A DNA stretch of 64,000 nucleotides from Plakobranchus ocellatus (taxonomy: Eukaryota; Mollusca; Gastropoda; Plakobranchidae): positions 119,727 to 183,726 of the forward strand of contig BLXT01003767.1 in assembly GCA_019648995.1 (NCBI GenBank). The letters are read 5' to 3'. The stretch's first letter is position 1. Each line of letters opens with the position of its first letter. Positions 25,501 through 40,500 of the stretch are shown here, one piece after another. Under the pieces are notes generated by a model. The model was not told where the DNA came from. It searched no databases and worked only from the letters and a program-made list of their open reading frames with translations. The position numbers and the translations under genes were made by a program.

Positions 25501-28500
25501 CTGAAGTGTTGTAGGAAATGCTGAAATGAGGGTCCCAAAAATATTGATCCTACATTTTAACTTTGTATTGTGCAAAGCTTTATTTCAGTGACTCTCACTT
25601 GAACTATACATGTTTCTGCAGACTAGACTTTACATTTAACACATCAACTTTCATTTTTTTTTCTTCAAACAGGAGTCTCCAGATTTGAAAGATATTTTGA
25701 GGTACGTTTTTTTTAGGTTAATTGCCTTGTATATTTTCCCATTTTAATAATGCCTGTAGGCTTTTACTCATCCATGTTTAATTGTAATTTTTTATCCTTA
25801 AAAGAGAACTGATGTGAAATTTATTTGAATTTTTTTTTTATTTTAAACAAGCATAAGAAAGACATGCTCATCTTTTGTCTTCCAGTCACAGTGTTTTTGA
25901 ACACAATGGTGAAGTTGTAATTTTCTTTTGATATATTTTTATGGTAAGTGCAAAAAGTGAAATTGGTTTAGAGACGTATTTCCAATATTTGTGTATTTAA
26001 AGTTCTTTTTGTTTTCTATTTATTCTTTTATTAGGAGAGGTGACTTTAAAGAATTCATCGAGCATTTGCAAGGCCTTCAAAGCATTTATCAAGTTACCGA
26101 TGACGAGTAAGTTTGTAGTTTACATGTATTATAGACAGTCTGGACAGTTTAGACCACATTTTGTTTGGTATTTTTTCCTTAAAAAAATAGTGCCATTTTA
26201 AACTTAGAGAAAAATAGCCATTTCTTGCAAGAAAAATTTGTATACATAACTACTGAATATTAAACCAAGAGTCTCAGTTTGAGATTTACTTATTTCCAAA
26301 GATGAAGAGCCACCAAATTTTTTTTTTTAATTTGCCGTGTAAAAAAAAAATTGCATCAGTTTGTGATATGGGTTGAATGAGAGGATCTTGTGACCTGACT
26401 TTGAGGCAAAATATTCTCAATTTTAAGACAAACACCTTTAATAAGAAATGCAAAAACTGGCACTTCAAAGACAATGCTTTTAAACTCCTTACTAATGATG
26501 TTTAAAAAATAATTTGTGAGTTCAAGAAATATTTACTGTGGTAGGGAGCCCTTGAGCATTGCCTTTGTGATTCATTTAAACAGGACACAAAAACCGATCT
26601 TATTTTCATTTCAATAATGAATTTATATGAACCTCCATTAGCAAAGAAATGAAAAAAAAAAAAAAAAAACTTTTATAAGTTGGTCATAGCTTGTTAGTTT
26701 TTTAGTTCTCTGAACAGTTTAACTCCACACATCGTAATGATTTTTTTTTTTTAATAAATGCATTGATATGCAAGGTTCCCCCTTTTGGGAATCAAGAAAA
26801 AGTAGGGAATTTCATTACCAGCTCAGTATCAGGAAAAACAGTATTGGAAAGGAAAATGCTCAGGAATTTCAGAATTTTAGTCGGGGTTCTAGTCTAGTAG
26901 AGATACCAGACAGTCCAACAATTTGTCACCTTATAAAATTATTATGGTGCTAAGGTTGACAGGCCTCTGGTTTCCTTTGTTGCCCATTTGTGCTCAGGCT
27001 TACCAATAACACAAGGCGAACGGATAATGTAATGTAAATGTTATAAAGTACATTATTATGCTCAGATTAATGTATCCATGTACTTTCTTTTTTCATTTTT
27101 CAGAAAATTAAAATCAAAAGCATTTTTAGCTCTCCAGGCTCTGGAAAAGGATTTGAATCAGTTGGCACAGTTTCAAAAGTAAGAATAACTTATAATGAAA
27201 TATATTTGTGCTGTATTTCCTAATGTCTAGATCTTTAAAAGTCTGGCGTAGATCTTTATTAATTTTTATGATACCAACAGATATGCCTACCGTTTTTGAA
27301 ATTCCGCAATTCTACCTGAAAATAACCTGCATTCCAAAAATCCGCATTTTTATCACCAAGTCCTGAATTTTGCTGATTTGTGATTGGTCATACCTTTTGT
27401 GATAACCCTAGTCTAGGTTTAGCAGCACTTTGCATAAGTAGCACAAGAATTTTGGGAAACGTTAAACCAAGTGAGAAAAAAATATAGCAGCGCTAACACT
27501 GCAACAAACTTTTCAAACTTATAACATGTGTGGTGCTCTTGGCAAGACCTCTATTTTCATAAAAAACAAAAAAACACCCCCAGTCACCATGTATGCATCT
27601 TGTATGCATGCTGAAGAGGGTTTGGTGTGAGGTAAGGCAAACATATCAATGTAGTGCATAGATGTAGGGCATTCCTACGCCTAACATCACTGATTATTGA
27701 TGCCTTGACATCGGTTGTTCATAGGTCACTCATCTAGACTAGGTTTTTTTTTTCAACCGATATATCTTTCTAACAAAAACAGTTACAAAAATTCTGATGG
27801 CAAATTTGAAATCAAATTAAATTAAGGGAATATCTGCGGCAGAATTGCAATTTTAATAAGAAATAATTTTGGGGTAACATTTTTTTCCCGTTTTGAATCT
27901 GTCATCTTGAAGTCAATGGTTTGTTAAACTTAAGAATTTCAGGGATGCCAGTTTTCAGATTTAAACAGGATTTCCGATTTTTTGCCTTATTTTTATAACT
28001 TAAAAGTCAATTATACTTTAACCACAGCTTTGAGAAAACCATGTGTTACCATATAAGTTTCCTGCTTTTTTGTCAGAGGCCACTGGCATCCCTGTTATTT
28101 AGACTTTGAGACTAAACGTGCAACTTCTTATTACAAGGCTAAAAAAGTTGGCCATCTTGTGCTTTGCACTCGCCGATAAAAAGACGAGCATTGAACTTTG
28201 AGGCTCAATGCGAGACTTTTTGATTGACACTAGGCTCTAGCCATTGCCAGTTCTGTGATAATTATGAACTACCTCTAGAAGGTTGTAGATCTAAAACTTA
28301 CTATTCAATGAATCAGACATCCATACCTTTGATGATTCTACATCTCTTCGTCTAAAAAGGAAACTGCTCTACACAAAATTTCCCATTTGCAAGAGACGAC
28401 AGCATTGTATTTGATAGAAATGCATTGAGGCATTCTGTTTTTCAGGGATAGAAAAGGGGATTGTTTAATGTGCTAATTTTCAAACTGAGAAAAGCTAGTA

Positions 28501-31500
28501 GAATTGAATTCTTATTGCACCATTGAAATCAGTGACCCAAAATCAAACAACTCATTGCAGTACGAGTAGAATTAAGATTTTAAGGACAATTTTTCTTTTT
28601 ATATGTCATTAATCTAGAGCCAGTGTGCTCAACCACAAGGTAAATAGATTGGAATGTGCGCATGGAGGCATGTTGGCTTAGTGTTTGTGGTGATTTAGAC
28701 GGGGAGCTGATATCCTATACTCTCTCCCACGTCCTAAAGCACTTTTTTTTTAAAATGGGATTTTCATTAAATTGAGTGCTTTAAATTTTTCGTTCAATCA
28801 ACAAAAATTCCAGACATATTCAGGTTTGTTCCGCATTTTTGCCCTTGGAGTTCCTGAAAAGTTTTTTCAATGGTAGGCATATCTATAATAACAAAACATG
28901 ATTAGCATCCATTCAAAAAAGGCATGAACAACTTAAATTTTTTTGTGGTTTTAAAAAAGCAACAGATGTTTTATAGAACACAGAATCAACTGAGTTTGAA
29001 TAATATCAAAATTTTTAAAGGTCAAGTTTCTGCAAAGTTTAAAATTTTCATTGAAATTTTGTCACTATTTACATTTTAAATATATTTAGAGTTTTGGCTT
29101 TTGTGACTCAATAACTACTCCCTTTGGTGGATAGTGAGAGGGATATTAGAGGTGTCAGTATGATGAAGCCCTTGTAAGTTTTCCTCAAGCCAAGTATTTG
29201 TATTTTTTAAAAACTGTATTGCTTTCTGTTGTCACAGTTCAATAAGTGGAGTTGCAAATTATATTCACAAGTGTCCCTTGGGAATCATGTTGCCTCGGTT
29301 AGCAGGTGAGATCCCTTAATAGAAATATGAGTATTACTATTACTTTTTTATACTGATTGCATCATTATCTGGAAAAGATGAAATGCACCATCTACCTTGA
29401 AATGTCTAAGGTTTTTTTTTTTTTTGCCTGATCCATTATTAAGGACTGCTTTGTGAATTGAAATTAATATAAACAGAAATTTTTATTGTTTTTATGCAAT
29501 ATAATTTTTTTATCATGCTTCGTGTAAATCAAAATTCATTTTCACTGAACCATAACTTATACATTTACAAATTCTCATATATTAGAGTTCACAACTTCTT
29601 AAAACACTCAGGTAATTTAAAAGCTGTGGCACTAATTCTTTTTTAATCTCTTTCCAGGAAAACCTATGAAGCTTATATACTTTGTGTCACCGTATGATCT
29701 TTTAGATAAAAAGACTTTAACAGCTCATCCTCTTACAGTTGAAGGTAAGAGGGCATGTGTTTTTTTTTTTTTAAAGAAGCCAGAATGATAAATAATTGAA
29801 AGCATGCAAACCCGAAAGCTTGGTTTTTATGGATTGCAAAAAAAGAATTAATATACTTGTGTGATTTGTAACTTAAACTCAAAGGCAATTTTGTCAAAGG
29901 ATACAAAGACCCTTGAGATGATTTGAGGGCACCTCTATGGTTATTGATTCAAGTTATGACAGAACGTTTATTTTCTATTCTACAGTATGGGAAAATGGTA
30001 AGATAGTGGAATTTAATGTGGTTTAAAACATTACAAATCATAGTTTGCAAATTTATTTTCAACTTCTTCAGTTAAAAAAAAAAGAAAAGATCATTTGAAA
30101 GGTGGATTTGTGTTTTTCAATCATAGTCACTGACACACTAACTAAGGCTAGAAATTGTATGTGCAAAAATCCCAAAACCAAAACAAACAGTTGAGTTCAA
30201 GAAACTGACATTTCTTGCTGGTTTATAATGCTCAATTTACACTCTCAAAATTGAATAAGTATAGAAATGACAGATCTTCGTGCATTGATACCAAGGGTGA
30301 ATAATTTTTGAAAAGACTGACTCTTGTCGCATGAAATCTTTTTTTTCTTGATACATGGCTAAGAGAAAGCAAAATCTTGAAAAAAAAGAACAAAAAGTTC
30401 AAAGGCAGATTCCACACATACAAATTAAGATTGTCCCATAAACATCAATTTTTCAACATTCACACATCACATAAACATGAAATATTGTGTCACATTATCG
30501 CAACAGAAAATCTGAAAAATTCAAATAAAATATAAATACAACAATTAGGCATTATCTTGCTTCGCAATTTATTCACACCATCAACAATGCATACCACATA
30601 ATAATAAGCATTAATTATGTTTCATTTATATTAGCTGCTATTTTGCCCAAGTTGTGGAATCTGCCAAAAGCAATGTAAATCAATTTTGCCTTATTGCTCG
30701 TATCAATCATTTTTATAAATTCATCTTTTTCATTGATGAGAGCATATACAAGATCCTTAAAAGATTCTTTTGGGGCCATAGGTGGCACAATGAATAGTGA
30801 ACCTGCCCTGACATTGTAGTATGTCAGAGGTTCAAGGCCAGCCACCAACTCCATGACCTGACCGAAGGCCTGAAATCCTGATATCCCCTTGTTTGGACAA
30901 GCTTTACACAAAAACCAAATATCCATTTGCCACACGTCTGCTAAAGTTTCAATAGGAAGTTTTTAAAATTAGTAATACTATAGGGTATGAAGCAATCAAA
31001 GGAGATGATATGGCACTATTAGGCTTGGCTAGAAAAATTTATTCAGAGTTAAACGGATAGATTTGAGAGAGGCGATACATTCATTTAATGTACACAGATG
31101 AAGCAAAAGACTAACTTTTTTTTGGCTTATTTATGCCAAATTCAGAACTTTTATATACAGTCAAAGTTATGCAATCTTAGTATTATTACTTCATGATGAT
31201 AAGTATTTTTTTGGTGGGGTGTACACATTCACAAAAATTGTCTTTTTTTGAAATTTATTTTTTATTTATTTTAAAAAAAATTTTTTTGACAGCCATCACA
31301 GAGAATTTCTTAGGTCAAAGTGTAACTGTTTGCATTGAGCCTGTGCCTGAATCTCAACCAGCCAACAAACTGCAAACCATGCCACTCATGAATGTCAGCA
31401 AAACACAAGATGGGAAAACGTACGTTATGAATAAATTTAAAATCTTAGATAATAAACAAGCACTTTATTTTGCTTTCTTGCTCTTTAATCATAGCATCAG

Positions 31501-34500
31501 TGATACAAATGGACACAAAAAAAGATTGTATTACATTATCAGTAGATCATAGTATTGCAATTTTCCAGTTTGTTTTATAATGCGTAATTTTTCTAGGGGA
31601 TTTCTAAAATTGGAGTATTTGCTTTAGCCAATTTTTTTTTTATGGTTACTTTTTCAGGCTTCCATCCTTTTCCGCCAAAAGCAACATTAATAGTATGATG
31701 CTGCCCGCCAGCTTTGTACTTGTCCTACCTCAAAGCATACCCATCTCTACGCAAATACTGCAGAAAATCACAGCATCAACTCGTAAGTATTAACTATGTT
31801 TAGGTTTTAACTTTTTTCTTGTAGTTTTTCCTATTTTATGATTGTCATGATAGAACCTGTTCTAATGTATGGATGTGAAGCATGGACAATCTCAAAGCAA
31901 ATTCAGAATAAGCTAGAAGCAACAGAAATGTGGTCAGAACTATAAGGAAATGTCAAGCCACCTTTCTGGGCCACGTGATGAGAAGAGGAAAACTGGAACA
32001 TTTGGTAACAACAGGAAAGTTTGAAGGAAAAAGAAGCAGAGGAAGACAAAGGGAGAATATGGATGGACTTGCCACATGGCTTGGACTAGGAAAAGTGTCA
32101 GATATACTGGCCGCCGTCAAAGATAGGGATTTGTGGAGGGACATGATCGCCAACGCTTACAAGCAAGGCACTTGATGATGATTATGATATATTTTGAATC
32201 TCTTTCATGTAATTAAGATACCATAAATAAAAATAAAAAAATTTGTGAGCGTCAGAGTGGTTATATCATGGTTCATAATGAATCTTTCTCTTCTCTATCT
32301 AATTGAGATCATTCTAAGGCTCAGAGAAATAGTCCAGATTATGTCGGTGGTTTAAAATGTTTGAAATGACTTGAATTGACTCACTTCAAGCACCTTTATA
32401 CTTTTTTTTTTCTTATTTGCATATTAACAGGGAAAAATCGTGTAGCTTGCTTTTACTCAATTTGTCAAATGTCACGATAAAAAATAAGTTATGTTTGACA
32501 TGTTTGCTGTTCTTTCAGAGCTTGAAATCCATAAAGAAGCACCAAAGCAAGGCCTTCGTTCTCTGATCTTAGAGTCTTTTTCTAATGGAAAAGTGAAAGA
32601 CAGTAGAAAGCTACATGTGGTAAGTGTGTGACAAAATGTTGAATATGCTAAAGATTTAGATTTGCCGGGAAAGTGAAACTGGTCAGAACTGATCAGCTGG
32701 CAAGCCTTTTCTTTTTGTCGTTTTATCAAATTTCAAATGAACTTGTCAGATCTTTACTTGATGGTGATGCAAAACTTTTTTTTTTTTGGTGGCAATAGTG
32801 CTTTTTTTTTTTTAAGGATTATCCTTATTATTTTCAGGTGCACTATTTTCAACATTTAAAGTAAATCTCTTGATGCATTTTAATCTTTCAGTCAGCAGTA
32901 TTTCTGCCTTTTCAACATTTCAGATTAAATGTAGCATTACATTACAAATACCTACTTTATGACAAAAACAAATGTGTGCCAGAGATTGAAATTATTTATG
33001 TGTTGTCAAAGAGATAATAAGATTTCCAAACTTTTTCTTGTTATTTTATAGAGCTCTTCTTTCATGGTATGTCATTTCAGTCCCCATACATTTTTTTTTA
33101 GAGTTTAACATAAATGTTCTTTTGAATTGATGATAATGGATGAAAAATGAAAATGTTTGTTAGATAGTCAGGAGAGAACAACACAGCAGAAAATCTTCAT
33201 AGAAGCCCCTGTTTTTTTCTAGCTTATTACTCAAGTCCGTAGGAAAAATATATATATTACTTGGTGTATGCATAGTATAGTTAGATCAGTGCATAATAAA
33301 CTCATGACAGACATAAAAAAATAATATATTCCCTTACACTTACAAGCAATAGTTGTCTGAAAAATTTGGTGAAAACAGCACTGGGCAGAGAGTAAACAAA
33401 TATGGCTTGGTAGAATGCCAGCAGGTGCTGCCCACACAAAGCAGATCATCATTTGAATGGATGCTTTTTCATGTCTTGCATCAGACATGATCAATGAATA
33501 ATGCCAGGAAAACTATTTTAATGTAAAACCAGAAGACAAAAATGCTATCCTAAAAGCTTTATGTCGGCACTCAAAACATAAACCAAGAAAAGCCACTTGC
33601 AAACTGAAAAAAAAATGTTAATGTATAATTGTAATTTTTATGTTTTATGTTTCATTTGGACATTCACTTTTTGAATTGGCTTTTATAATTTAATTATGAG
33701 AGTGTTGAGCTGCATTTTTAAATTTTGCCCAATCCATCACAAGAAATACACATTTTTCTTTAAACTCATCCATCTTTTCTGTTCTCAGTCCTTACCAGAC
33801 CAGCAACATACTTATTTCTTGGATGGACTGAATGGTGGCAGCCATGATCAGCAAGGTGTTATGGTTTCTCGCATACCATTTACCCATCCAACCCATGTCC
33901 CGCAAATTCTCAATTTGATGAGGCAGCAGTTGCTCTTCAATATTATCATCTCCAGCTTCATCCGCACAGGCAAACCTAAAGGTAATTACAGCATCTGAGC
34001 TAAATTTAATGAGCCCCTTTTTGATTATCAGAATTTTGAAAAAAGTATAATCTGATCTTTTATGATGAGAGGGAATTATCACTTAATATGTATTTTGGAT
34101 TATTTTAAAGAGATGTTTATGAATAACCCTTTTGCAGTAATTTACATACAATTTCATCAAATAATGTGCAAGAACTAGCATGTTTGTTTTTAAATGCAAG
34201 TGCAATTCAAATCCAGGTCAACCAACATTTTTTTTCAAACCATTTGTTTTATTTTATAAGTTCCAAAAATACATTTTTACTCTCTTTTATTAATTAGCTC
34301 CTCTTAGTTTTAGGGAAGTAAGGGTTGCCAAGCATTTAAAATAAAATAGATTCCACAGTTTTTAAAGAAATATGTTTGTTTAGTCATTGGGAGTAAGTCT
34401 GATCTAAGACCCCTTTAACATCTTTTTTTTTTCCAACATGTTTCAAACCAGTCCAAATGACTGGTAAGTCATGTTTTTAATATTTTAAAGCACTGATAAA

Positions 34501-37500
34501 GCAGCAAGATAAAATTGAGTCCAGGTTTACACATTTTTTGCCAAATTAGACTTATGTTGATCTGAAAATTTCCTGAACCTTTTTGTGTAAATTTATTGCC
34601 CCTTAACTTTGTTTCGTCTAGATCTGGAGGGTTTGCAATACTATTGAATTCTAGGCTGATCTGGTTGAGAAGTCTAAAATTTTTTAACTTGTGACGTTGG
34701 GCACAAAATCTGCAAACCACTGCCGATTTCAGTAAAACTCTACTGAAATGAAACGTTGAATGAGATTAAAATAACTGAAATCTGGCCTTTAAAAAATGGA
34801 CTTATTTGGTCTCTATCTGTGTCAAATATAAGAAATGAGGGCCTGAAATTATTGAAAATAAGTTTGCAGGTCTGAAAGTCAAGAAGATTGGTATTGTGTG
34901 AACAAAATGTGTACGAAATTTTTTTTTTTCTCAGCATATTCTGTCACATTTTATTTTTTTTTCTGACTATGTGATATGTTTTTTTCTGGGTGTTCACCCC
35001 TTTTCTAGAAAATTAGAGCCAGTACATATTAATAATTGAATTAGGCTAAAAATTAATGAACATGTTAATCTCAAAAAGCAAACAACTCAGACACATAAAA
35101 ATTGGAAGATAGTTGCATAAAAATATGCAGTTCACAATTGGGGCATTACTTTTTAAAAAATTTGAAGTAGTATTTTGTAATGAGACAGAGAAAAGGGCAT
35201 TACAAGGTTTGAGCATATACTTCTTTCTACAGAATATCTGTGTGCAAAATCATAAAGAGCCATAGATGGGTTTAGCGAGCATATGTAAATGCTGGCTTTT
35301 GAAAGATTAGAAATAAGGAATGGATTGCTTTTGCAGAAAAAATAGATTACTAGTTATAACTAGAATTATAGTGTATCATTCAAGACTGAATTTGTGACTA
35401 CAGTGGTAAAAAAACCTATTGTTAGACAGCCTTAAATTTTTGTGAGTTTAGTGAGTATATCTAAATGCTGGCTTTTGAAAGATTAGAAATAAGGAATGGA
35501 TTGCTTTGCTGAAAAATAGATTACAATTTACAGCTAGAATTATAATGTATTATTCAAGACAGAATTTGTGACTACAGTGGTAAAAAAACCTATTGTTAGA
35601 CAGCCTTGAATTTTTGTGATGTATTTTTTTCCCTACAACTAGATTGATGATTCATTTATTAGAAACTCCTCTAATTCTGCAAGATCTAGAGTTTTCAAGT
35701 CTGTTTGTGTGTTTTAAAAACTCAATAGTCACCTGCCCTGTGTTAAATTTAGATCTACATCTACAATATCATAGCCTCAATTTTTTTATGATAAACAGAA
35801 ACTGTGTTTCATAAGCTTTGCCTGGTGGAAATTTGGTAGAATTACAATAAATCTGTGCAAAGATATGAGGTTTTAACTTTTAAAAAAATGAAAGAAAAAG
35901 AAAGCTTAAATTTTTTTGCCTGAATTTTATGTGTGACATCCGACTCATTTGGACAGGTCTGAAGATGTTTGTTACACATGATATTTTTCTCATAAATATC
36001 ATTTATTCTAGATAGTTTGTTTAAAATTTGTGAACCAAATGGACTTCTTTAGAAAAGTTATTTGGGGCAATACTAGAAACACTAGCACTTACATGCTTGA
36101 AATAAACTGTGTCAGGGTGCTTTTGTTTAAAGAAATGTAATGTATAATAACAATGGCATAAAAGAATATAAAGCAAAATCAAAACAGAAATATAGCTGCA
36201 GTTCTTCTTTTATGTATGGAATATTTGTTGTGGGCCCAAATTATTTTTAAAAGTAAATGTAAACTCAAAAGGGATGCTAAAAATAAATTGTACCACTTGT
36301 TAAATATAATGGTTCCTTTTTTATGTACATTGTTGTGAAAAATTTTATGCTTATGCTAATCATGCCTGTTTATTTTTTTCCTCAAGATTCCGAGAAAAGT
36401 GTTGTTTTTGAAGTGACAGCTGTGTCTTTGCAACAGATGACAATAGTCTTTGAACATCCTGCATATGATTCAATGATAACAGGTAATAAGGGATTTAAAA
36501 GTAGTTGAGGAAAAGGTGGGTCCCCTAAATTGTTCCGCTTTTTTTTCTGTATTTTGGAAAAAAAAAAAAAAGAAAAGAAAACGAAGAAAAAGAATAACCA
36601 ATTACAAAATGGAAAAGGGCAAGTGAGTTCCAGTAAGGTGTAAATCATAAGATTTTGGCAGTAGATCCTAGTGAAAAAATTTATCTGTCTCTTTACTGTG
36701 TGAGGAATGAGCTTAGAGCCATATAGATGTCACTGTGCTGCAAAATGTAAATAAAAAATAATATTCATGAACTGATACTAAAAGGCTGCATTTTAGGAGA
36801 CAGACAATCAAACATAATTTTATGCATATCAAAATAATAGTGTTGCTTTGTGGTGCATAGAGGCTAAAAGTTTCCATTACTCAAGTTTCACGAGTATTCT
36901 ATATGGATACATTGTTAATAGCGATAGATAAAGAAGTCAATTGAAGTTTAGATGAATTTCTGAATTTCTCAAAGAAGTAAGATATATTGCTTTGCTTTAT
37001 GAACATTCCCCTAATATGCCAAACATTTTAGAGATAGCAAAAAGACTGTCCCTCATTTTTTATAGAAGATAAGAAGTGAACAATTTGGAGTCTGCATATT
37101 GATGGCAGGCATATCAAACTTCAGGGATTTGATACACCTGCCATTAGTATAAGCTTTTCTTGTTTTCTGCTTTTTCTTTTCTTTTTTTTTTTCCTTAATC
37201 TTCCTTCAGGTCAGATAATATATTTGGTAGGGTTTGGTTTGCCCCCAATCCATGCAATTTTTTTTTTTTACACAAATATGTTGTGTTCATCAGAATGGGG
37301 TTTGGAGGTGCCTCCAAATACCCCCAGCTTGCAGCATCAGGAGGAGCCATGGATTGTTTCTGACTCAGGATCGTACTTCAAAACATTCTCTTTCTCTGCA
37401 TCCCCTCCCAAATCAACAATGAAATTGGCATCCTAACTTTGAAAAACATTTTAGAGTCTTGTAAATTAAAGATTTCTTATTGAACATGGCCAGTCCTATA

Positions 37501-40500
37501 GATTGATCATTGAAAGAAAACAGAATATAGAACAATTCAAAAACATTTTGGCCAAAAAAATAGTAGGTCAGAAGGTATCTCAATTTAGACTTGGGTACTT
37601 TATGTGCTAAACAATAGAGTGCATCACAAACGATAGTCTTTAGGTTTAAGATTGGACCAGCATATAAGTCTTTGTGACTAAATTCAGTTGAAGGACCTTT
37701 CCTGAATCTTTTTTTTTTTTGTTGTTGTTTTATTTTACTCCAGATACAGGCTTCGTTTCATTTAAACTAAACTGTATTAATTGTTGTTTGTTTTTTTCAA
37801 TTAATGTTAAGTTTTCTTTCTTAGTTTTTTTTTTTTGCCTTTAGGTTTAGATCCTGTCACAAATTTAAAACATTATGTGATTACTTCACTTAAATGTTTG
37901 CATAAATGTTTTGAACTCATTTCAGTTATTGTTGAATGGAAATGCAATCCTGCAGATTTATTCAGATCTATTATTACTAGAAAGGAACAGTTAAGGTCAT
38001 GTTTTTCATAAAAGTTAGGAGCCTCACATTTTAAAATTTTGTCTTGATTTTGGTCACAAAATGATAGGTTGAGGCACATTATGAAATGCTGCTCCTAGCA
38101 AGTTAAACTTAACAATATCCTTGCCCCCCAAAAAATCAAATAGAAGAATATAAATTTTGAAAAGACAGATTTTTTTTTCTTGTTGAACGCATCCCAAAAT
38201 CTCAAGTGCAAATAAAATGGACAACTTGATAATATACTTCCCTTGTACCGAAAATTTTTTTTTTCTGTGATTTTAAAGTGGATATTTAGAAATTTTTCAT
38301 ATTTTATCATAGGCTCTTTTACAAAGCTGATGGTAGAAAAAATATGAGCAATTTATGTTTTTATCGAATTATATTATTTATTGTTATTTTTTATTATGAC
38401 CTATTATGATTTCTTTCCCTCCATTGCAGTCGATATTGATCTCACTGATATAACAAACCTAAAGTGCTCTGTGACATGCACCAATATGGATCAAAATCTT
38501 TGCTCGGATGAGGAGATTTCAAGAGTTTTTCAAAGGTGCTAATATTTTGTTTTTCCTTTACACTGTGTTTAATTTTTAAAAATCTTAATTTCTTTTCTTC
38601 CATAATATTTATTGAATTTTAGAAGGGTCCCAATGACTGTTAAATCGTAGTTTGAAATCTATCATCTAGTAAAAAAGGAAATGATTTTGTTCCAATTGCA
38701 AAATCTGCTCTATTTTATATTCTATTTCTCTCTCCCCCTCCCTCCCTCCCCCTCTCTCTATCTCTCCCTCTCCCTCTCCCTCTCTCTCTCTCTCTCTTTA
38801 TATATATATAATACATATACCTAAATCTATTAGTAGCCCCTTAGCAAAACATGTAGGAAGGTTGGTAAAGCTAGAATCCAGGGTGGTGAAAATAGTTCTA
38901 AGCATCATGGCTTGTTCATCTTCAGAACCTAGATGTAAAAAACAGCTGGACAAATATCTATATCTATATATATATATATAAAATTTGTATTGAATGCCTC
39001 ATGATTTATTCACAGGTAACCTTTTTTATTTAAATTCATCATCTCTCCAAAAAAAATGTCAAAGTTCTCAAAATAATGAAAAAAAGTTGTGAATTTGAAA
39101 GGTTTTTGGATGTTTTCAAGGCTTATTTCTTGCCCTGTTGAAACCTTATGCCAGAACTTGTATGAAAAGTGAAATATAATGTGTAAAGATATTCAAGGCT
39201 CACTTCATGTAATTTCTTTGTTATAGAACATTCTTAACTCATTTGAGGTTATTGTGATGAAAAATTTGCTGCCTAAAAACAGCTTTACTTAATATCCCTA
39301 AACACAATGACAAAAGAAACACGTCATGGTAAATTTCATGACCATTTTGAGCCACCCCTAAATTGACAGTGAGTTGTATGGAGTTAAAGGCAGTATCTCA
39401 ACATTTCAGCTTAATTTATTGTACATTTCTCAACAATTATTTACATTGAAAGCAAGCAGTATTTTGAATGGTCTTTAGTGAATCAACATGCTTGCATTAA
39501 AGGAAAAAAAAAATGCTTTCATTGGCTCAAATATTTAAAAGTATTTGGAATTGCTACTCTCTTTTCTTTTTCCCACAATCCCCATCCTTTGATATGCCGA
39601 GTTAGGGGGGGCATTTTTAACATGATATATCATTATTCTTAAGTCCATTTTATAATCTTTGTGATGTCGATCGTTGAACAGATAGGATTACTCTGGGCCT
39701 AGCAGGTTAGACATTTCTTAAAAGGTAAATTTCATCATAAAATCACTCTAAAAACTAAATAGACATTTGTTAATTACTTGTCAACACATTAATATTTGAA
39801 TTTTTAAAAGCATTTCAAAGGGGACAAATGTACCTTAAATGTATTTTTTCTCAAAATTGTTATTTTGCAAATTCATTCTGTAATATAATATAACATGTTT
39901 CAAGGCCAGTCCAAATTAGTTGGTTAGTTGTATTTTGAATATTTAAAAACCACCATTTTAGCCTGAAGCCATCCTGTGGTAAAAAACTGGATATTCATAG
40001 ATTGATTTGATACCAAGATGGAATTTCCTTGAAGAAACATTAATTAAAAGAAGGTACAAAATAAACAAAACTTTAAAATCTTTGTCAAAAGTGTTAAATG
40101 TGGCATTGGACTCATTATGATTGATCCCACACTTATTTTTAACTTTTGAAAGTTAATAGAAATTTTCTTCACAAAGTGGAGAAACCAAATATATTTATAG
40201 CCTTTAGCAAAATATGTAGGGAAGGACAGGTTAGAGGTCTAGGGTATTACAATAACTTTAGGCATCTTCAGAAACTAGATGTAAAAACCAATTCAGACCT
40301 GTGAAAGCATTTAAAAGTTTACATTAGGCTTAATTAACTGAATTGACTTTCTTGGCTTGAAAAAAAAGAACAGTGAAATATGGTGGATTGAGATCTAGAA
40401 AGGTTTATTATAAATGTTTGTTTGTGCGCCCTTTTAAAAGTAGATTTTGGGTTTCTGAACTGTCAGAAAATCTTTTAGGGTTGATAAAGAAGATGATAAT

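Larger units (their letters stand above)
21359..25672 (+). other. MED1 introns 2-4
   Basis: Introns 21359-21976, 22056-23792 and 23972-25672. They hold a (CT)n run, one dispersed repeat copy and the larger assembly gap; otherwise AT-rich sequence with no gene visible. Confidence 0.7.
25702..33788 (+). other. MED1 introns 5-12
   Basis: Introns between the exons at 25673 and 33789. The notable content is a full-length inverted-repeat transposon with a nested MITE in intron 7, a SINE in intron 9 and a LINE 3' end in intron 11. The remainder is AT-rich with homopolymer tracts. Confidence 0.7.

Noticed and set aside
30615-30935. 106-codon minus-strand open frame with protein-like text
   Set aside because: It crosses a tRNA-derived SINE head and has no splice or start context; taken as chance.
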